A stretch of DNA of 64,000 nt from Manduca sexta. Lineage: Eukaryota > Arthropoda > Insecta > Lepidoptera > Sphingidae. The DNA lies in assembly GCF_014839805.1 (NCBI RefSeq), contig NC_051119.1, positions 932,743 to 996,742 of the forward strand. Reading direction: 5' to 3'. This document shows, piece after piece, positions 58,920-64,000 of this stretch. The notes below the pieces were generated by a model that saw only the letters and a list, made by a program, of their open reading frames with translations, was not told the DNA's origin and did no database searches. Both the position numbers and the translations under genes were made by a program. Each line of letters begins with the position of its first letter. Within the stretch, counting starts at the first letter, position 1.

Positions 58920-60300
58920 TGCGCTTTTTACAGAAGAGATAGGTAAAGAAAATTAACGCGTCTTCCGTAAAATATACTTCATGCAATATAAAGAAAAATA
59001 GGTGTTATTCTACTGCAAACACATTTAATTATATAATTAGTTATTCTATTGCTACATCAGGCACTAATTCTAATCTTGCAGTAATTTTCTATTGAGATCC
59101 AAAATTCTATCTTTATTTTATAAAATAAAACTACAGTTTCTGGCGAGTGTATACATTGAAAAAAAAAGCATTATTGAACTAAAACTATATTACGGATTTA
59201 TCGCGGTTCTTTATATTATAATTCTCTTGAAGTTTCGAAGACTGCAGCCTTCGTAGTCACAGGGGCCCTGTCTGTCATTATCCCAGAGTAAAATAGTTTT
59301 ATATCAATGTCTAACATTCGCGTACACATAAATCAGAAAAGTATTACAAAGAAAGATGATTAAAGAAGAGTAATAAAACCCAAATAAGCGATTTTTATAA
59401 TTCTTTCTGTTAGCACACATCTCCGAAGCTACTGAACAGATTTTAATGTAGTTTTGTTAGGTTGAAAGAGTATAATTAGAAGAATATCGTTCTTGTTTTA
59501 TTAAATCCAGGTATTTTAGAGTTATAGATCTACAGTCTTACTTATAAACTTGTTTTAGCGTTAAGAGATAGTCAAGAATTGCTTAAATAGCTGTCAAAAA
59601 TATCATCGGTTCCTAATTTAAATCTTACTAAGATACAAGATGACGGGTTATGGCTTACAGCTAATCGAGTAAATTTGTGTTTTAACTAAGCATAGCTATG
59701 CGAATTTTTTGTTAATAAAACTAATATGTGTAATTAATTTAAAACTTTGATTACAATTATTCCTCGACTCGGGTTTTTCGCGAGCGGCGATGCGGACAGC
59801 AACGCTCAATATAAATGCAGTTAAATGTAAACAGATATTGACTATTTTCATCAAAATTCCCTTTGTTATATTTTAAGGACGTGCCACATTTATAATAAGG
59901 GAGATAATAGCAGGCATTAAGGTCTAACTTAGCAGTTAGGTGTCTGCAAGGTTTGTAGGAAGCGCGCGCGGTTGGCTCCGACTGTAGCGACGCTTTGAAC
60001 GCCCTCTGACGGGCGGAAACGTTTCAATATAATCACTATAATGAGGGTACAGAATATTGTGTAGTAAATTACTTCAGTTCTTACTGTAGTAAGCCGCAAT
60101 CTCATAATTTCAGTGTTAAGCCATCTTATAAGTAAAGCCAAGCCTTTTTTTCGCGGCGAAAAACATATATTTACTTATTTAGATACTTATTTGGACCATC
60201 AACAAAACGTACACCATACATTGTTATTTGTTACAATTCAGTAAGTAATTGCTGCAGTGCTGTTTTACTTACAGGCTGTCACAGCATGAACATATTATTA
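58920..60300. other. Intergenic DNA with family Q and K fragments
   Basis: Family Q at 59170-59285 (TTATCGCGGTTCTTTATATT, 'AAGTTTCGAAGACTGCAGCC') and the right part of family K at 59510-59665 (minus strand, ACTTATAAACTTGTTTTAGC). The rest is AT-rich; a short CpG patch at 59760-60020 has no recognised content. Confidence 0.5.
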
Positions 60301-60304
60301 TTAC

Positions 60305-61566
60305 ACTAGCTTTTGCCCGCGGCTCCGCCCGCGTTATAAAGTTTTTCAGGCTAAAGTTTTCCGTTATAAAAGTAGTAGTTTCCCGGGAGCCTATGTTCTT
60401 CCCAGGGTCTCAAACTGTCTCCATACCAAATTTCATCTTAATACGTTGGGTAGTTTTTGAGTTTAACACGTTCAGGCAGACAGATGCAGCGGGGGACTTT
60501 GTTTTATAATATATTTTTTAGAACTTTTTAAGAGGAACAATCCCGTCATACATCATTGTTGCATAACTTTAACCGTTTACGCAGCGCACGCAACGGAAGC
60601 TCTCAAAACTAATAATTTTTCCTCGATTTGCAACATGTTTCATTACTGTTCCGCTCCTATTGGTCATAGCGTGATGATATATAGCCTATAGCACTCCAGG
60701 AACAAAGGGCTATCCAACACAAAAAGATTTTTTCAGTTCAAACCGGTAGTTCCTGAGATTAGCCATTACTGCTTCGCTCCTATTGGTCATAGCGTGATGA
60801 TATATAGCCTATAGCGCTCCACAAATAAAGGGCTATCCAACACAAAACGAATTTTTCAGTTGAAACCGGTAGTTCCTGAGATTAGACATTACTGCTCCGC
60901 TCCTATTGGTCATAGCGTGATGATATATAACTTTGAGCACTCCACAAACAAAGGGCTATCCAACCCAAAAAGATTTTTTCAGTTCAAACCGGTAGTTCCT
61001 GAGATTAGCCATTACTGCTTCGCTCCTATTGGTCATAGCGTGATGATATATAGCCTATAGCGCTCCACAAATAAAGGGCTATCCAACACAAAACGAATTT
61101 TTCAGTTGAAACCGGTAGTTCCTGAGATTAGACATTACTGCTCCGCTCCTATTGGTCATAGCGTGATGATATATAACTTTGAGCACTCCACAAACAAAGG
61201 GCTATCCAACCCAAAAAGAATTTTTCAGTTCGAACCGGTAGTTCCTGAGATAAGACAATACTGCTCCGCTCCTATTGGGTATAGCGTGATGATATATAGC
61301 CTATAGCACTCCAGGAACAAAGGGCTATCCAACGCAAAAAGAATTTTTCAGTTCGAACCAGTAGTTCCTGAGATAAAACATTACTGCTCCGCTCCTATTG
61401 GGTATAGCGTGATGATATATAGCCTATAGCACTCCACGAACAAAGGGCTATCCAACGCAAAAAGAATTTTTCAGTTTGGACCGGTAGTTCCTGAGATTAG
61501 CGCGTTCAAACAAACAAACAAACAAACAAACAAACAAACTCTTCAGCTTTATATAATAGTATAGAT
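60305..61566 (+). mobile_element. RTE-like composite element with seven 123-bp internal units
   Basis: Same ends as 25796-26541 (ACTAGCTTTTGCCCGCGGCT to CTTTATATAATAGTATAG). Seven units start at 60642, 60765, 60888, 61011, 61134, 61257 and 61380, exactly 123 bp each. Some alternate between 'ATATAGCCTATAGC' and 'ATATAACTTTGAGC' types, giving a 246-bp higher-order repeat. 123 is a multiple of three, so long open frames with [16 protein letters not shown] repeats arise; these are not a recognised protein. Confidence 0.85.
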
Positions 61567-63060
61567 AACAATAAACAATTGGCTGCACCATAAGTGCAGT
61601 ATATTCTAAATATAAAACTAGATTTAGGTTTCAACAAGCGATTTCAATATTTTCTTATTGAAGATAGGAAGCGAGTCATTAATATGTCAATACAATCAGA
61701 TTCTTCTACAATTCGGTTATATTATAGCTAACTAGCAAAACAAATTACAAGATAAAGGTCCACCAGACGAATAAAAGAAACGGATATATTGGCTTTATCG
61801 GGCTTACGATCACTTTTTGACGATAAAGGAGTAAACTTACATTATATTAGACTATTAATATTACAACTATGAGTGCCTCTAACTCGTCAGGGATCGCACG
61901 AACTTATAGAGTATTAAATAATGTATCTTATACAATCAAATTCAAGAAACCATTGAACCGACAACCTCTGCATTGTGCACATACGCTGAGATGAACAGCT
62001 CTTGAATTCCATTCACCGCATTTACTAATGTATCCGTACACGAATACAAATAAGACCTCCCGCTGGTACATTGTGCGCGCCAAAAAGTAACAGAAAAGTT
62101 TGTTTAGGGTAAAAGTTAGAGGGTTCTGTAGGTTAGGAATGCCATACACCATTATCATAGATTATACTGTGTATGGTACTCTAATGTGACGTGGGCTAGC
62201 ATGGCGCATGACGGGGATGACTCACGATCGCTGGCGAGCGCACTCCCGCGCAGCTACAAAATATAAAATAAATAAAGAAAGAAAATACGTTTATTGCGGT
62301 AACTCACAATAAACATAAATTATAAGTATAAACAGAAATGATACCTAATTATAGTAACATTGATTTAAAAAGTAAAATAAATATACAACGATAAGACACT
62401 AAAATCAGCAAAATACAAATTCTATAAAATACATACAGTGTATCCTACAAAATCTTAACATAATCAAATCTATCTCCAAAGTTGTCTCAGGACAACGAAG
62501 TCCTCTAACTATTTAACAGATCCTAAAGAACCCTACTGTCCCAAATCTCCATTAACATTAATGGTTACAGACGGAACCCTATTTCACAACATTATAAGCG
62601 GTTATTATATTTTGGTTAATAACATACAATAACAAATATTGCCCCCTTTGGGGATAGTTGCCAGCGGGGGGCGGGGGCTCTAATGACAGCAATGTATTGT
62701 TAGTTGAGGTTTTTTAACTTTAATTGGCCTGGCGCGGGGGGTAATTGCCTCCATTGAATGGGTTAAGGAAATCGTTAAGCGTTCTAAAGTGATTGTTAAA
62801 ATCATGTTACGGGATATTGTTAGAAATAAATAATTCGGTGTATTTTGAAGATTTTTTTACTAGACTCTATTTGAAGTAAATTTTTTTTTGTCTAATAGCA
62901 ATTGTTTCGCGATGGCTCTTGGTGATATAAGAAAGTTGTAGGCGTTTTGGACGTTGCGTATAAATTATGGAATTATTTGTGCGTTTATTTTGACATTTTA
63001 GTTTTTGGTCACCCTTATACCACCTCAGACGAACATATTAATACTGTTATATATTAATAA
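61567..63060. other. AT-rich DNA with one GC-rich island
   Basis: Mostly unassigned. The island at 62630-62790 has TGCCAGCGGGGGGCGGGGGC, 'TTTAATTGGCCTGGCGCGGGG' and GGTAATTGCCTCCATTGAAT, in the style of the other islands. 62150-62260 has a smaller CpG patch. No coding exon supported. Confidence 0.4.
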
Positions 63061-63062
63061 CT

Positions 63063-63445
63063 AGTTGAACCAACAGATTTCTTGTCTTAGCTATGAATAT
63101 TGAATTCGAACTGCGGGTTTCCCTTTAGTTTCTATTTAAAACCATTTCGAGAACAAAGTGATATTTAAAAATTCGCTCTCAAAAAATTTCTGATTTTTTT
63201 CTAATGTTCCGCTCAACTTCCTTAATTTTTTCTTTCATAAGAACCTTCTAACAATAATTAACACAACAAATAGAATTATAGAAATTGTTCCATACGTTCA
63301 CGCGTGATGCGATGACCAAGGGATTAATTTTTTCATATAAAGATAGGAACATTACTCCTGAGCGATGACTACTTTTTATACTAGTTAAATATTTATCCCG
63401 GAAAAACTTATCCACGCGGGCAAATCCGCGAGCAAAAGCTAGTAA
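63063..63445 (-). mobile_element. Degenerate Helitron-type element and RTE 3' end
   Basis: On the minus strand CCCTTGGTCATCGCATCACG and 'AGAAGGTTCTTATGAAAG' are Helitron-family sequence, ending near ACTAG at 63060. 63330-63445 holds an RTE end (ACTAGCTTTTGCTCGCGGAT on the minus strand, 'TTTTTCCGGGATAAATA'). The minus-strand open frame 63248-63574 is accidental. Confidence 0.5.
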
Positions 63446-63834
63446 ATAATATAACCAACTGGTCATTAGTGATTTAGGAATTCGTAAATAGTTTATCGTT
63501 CTCATTTCCTCCATATCGTTCAATAATGATTCATTGATATTGTTTGGGGAACTGTGTGGTAAATCATTTATCATTTGGACACTTCGTAATGATTTTATCG
63601 TTTGTGTGTCATTATTTAATACTATATTTGATTATTGAGGAATAAATATTGCTAGTTACCACCCATGCCTCCGCACGCGTAAAGATTTAAGAAATTATTA
63701 TGTTATTATAGTATATTCCTATTACGAGAATTTTGGATTGTTGAGCACAGATTTTACGACTAAGGAAGGAAGGTCCTCATTCATAGATGTGAAAGTATGT
63801 CGCTTTGTATTTCAACAAGTAATTAATATATTGC

Positions 63835-64000
63835 TTTAAGTTTAGTATTAGATGGTTCGAAGTTTGGCATACGCCGCAGTGGCCCACGTAAGTGTGTTGC
63901 GTTCCGGGAAGCCTGTATATATGCGGTTCAACAGGCCGGTATAAATGTGTCGACTGCCAAGGGGTAATCATCTCTCAGATGACATTCTATTAGATCTCCA
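63835..64000 (+). repeat. Family B repeat, cut by the window edge
   Basis: 'GCAGTGGCCCACGTAAGTGTG', TTGCGTTCCGGGAAGCCTGT, 'TGTCGACTGCCAAGGGGTAATC' and the ATTCTATTAGATCTCCA end. Confidence 0.65.

Noticed and set aside
60860..61306. Repeated 66-codon frames (PVVPEI...[10 protein letters not shown])
   Set aside because: They follow from a 123-bp repeat unit divisible by three. No start context, no homology recognised, and identical sequence lies in a transposon.

Overview
The window is lepidopteran (moth or butterfly) nuclear DNA. It is AT-rich and intron-rich, it is packed with short tRNA-derived SINEs, MITEs, Helitron-type ends and RTE-type LINE tails that are typical of Lepidoptera, and its intact homeobox gene has insect-type coding sequence. 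Species is not determined. No prokaryotic operon, CRISPR array or rRNA was seen. Repeat identities come from internal comparison of copies plus recall of families, not from a database search.

Layout. 1-2060: left edge with the end of a possible retroelement reading frame, a LINE-like tail and a GC-rich promoter region. 2061-33984, plus strand: a six-exon Q50 paired-like homeobox gene, best matched to homeobrain (hbn). All five splice junctions keep frame and give 253 residues (octapeptide-like motif, His/Glu repeat, homeodomain split at residues 46/47, short C-terminus). Its introns (7.7, 1.9, 12.7, 8.4 and 0.45 kb) hold most of the repeats and several GC-rich islands with TAAT-type motifs that could be cis-regulatory. 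33985-36170: probable 3' UTR, almost free of mobile repeats, with an 84-92 bp tandem array and an 11-bp array of TGACGTGG-like sites. 36.2-51.9 kb: intergenic DNA with nested transposons and further islands. 51925-55954, plus strand: a four-exon gene for a secreted 180-residue Cys-rich protein ending in a pacifastin-type domain. 56-64 kb: repeats, one tRNA-Arg(CCT) at 58811-58883, and a retroelement with seven exact 123-bp tandem units.

Repeat family names used below: A = tRNA-like SINE starting GCGGCGATAGCCTAGTTGG; B = repeat starting TATATCCGCCCGGATAGCGA; C = repeat starting GCTTTGAATGACGAGACGAG; D = MITE with CAGTGGCGAAAGG ends; E = MITE with GGGGCCTTATTCT ends; F = 291-bp MITE in TTAA; G = MITE with CCCCTTATTCATAGACG ends in TTA; J = tRNA-derived SINE with TGGCATAGTTGTA; K, M, N, P, Q = unclassified dispersed repeats.

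How it fits together: hbn encodes a nuclear transcription factor for anterior brain patterning and sits in a large regulatory domain. In many animals hbn lies beside Rx and otp; neither is visible here, so they would have to lie outside. The secreted pacifastin-like gene appears to be an unrelated neighbour. No wholly new multi-gene system is evident. The most interesting signals are the helically phased 11-bp array, the tandem low-complexity arrays starting just inside two hbn splice donors, the 17-residue cysteine periodicity of the secreted protein, and the composite transposons.
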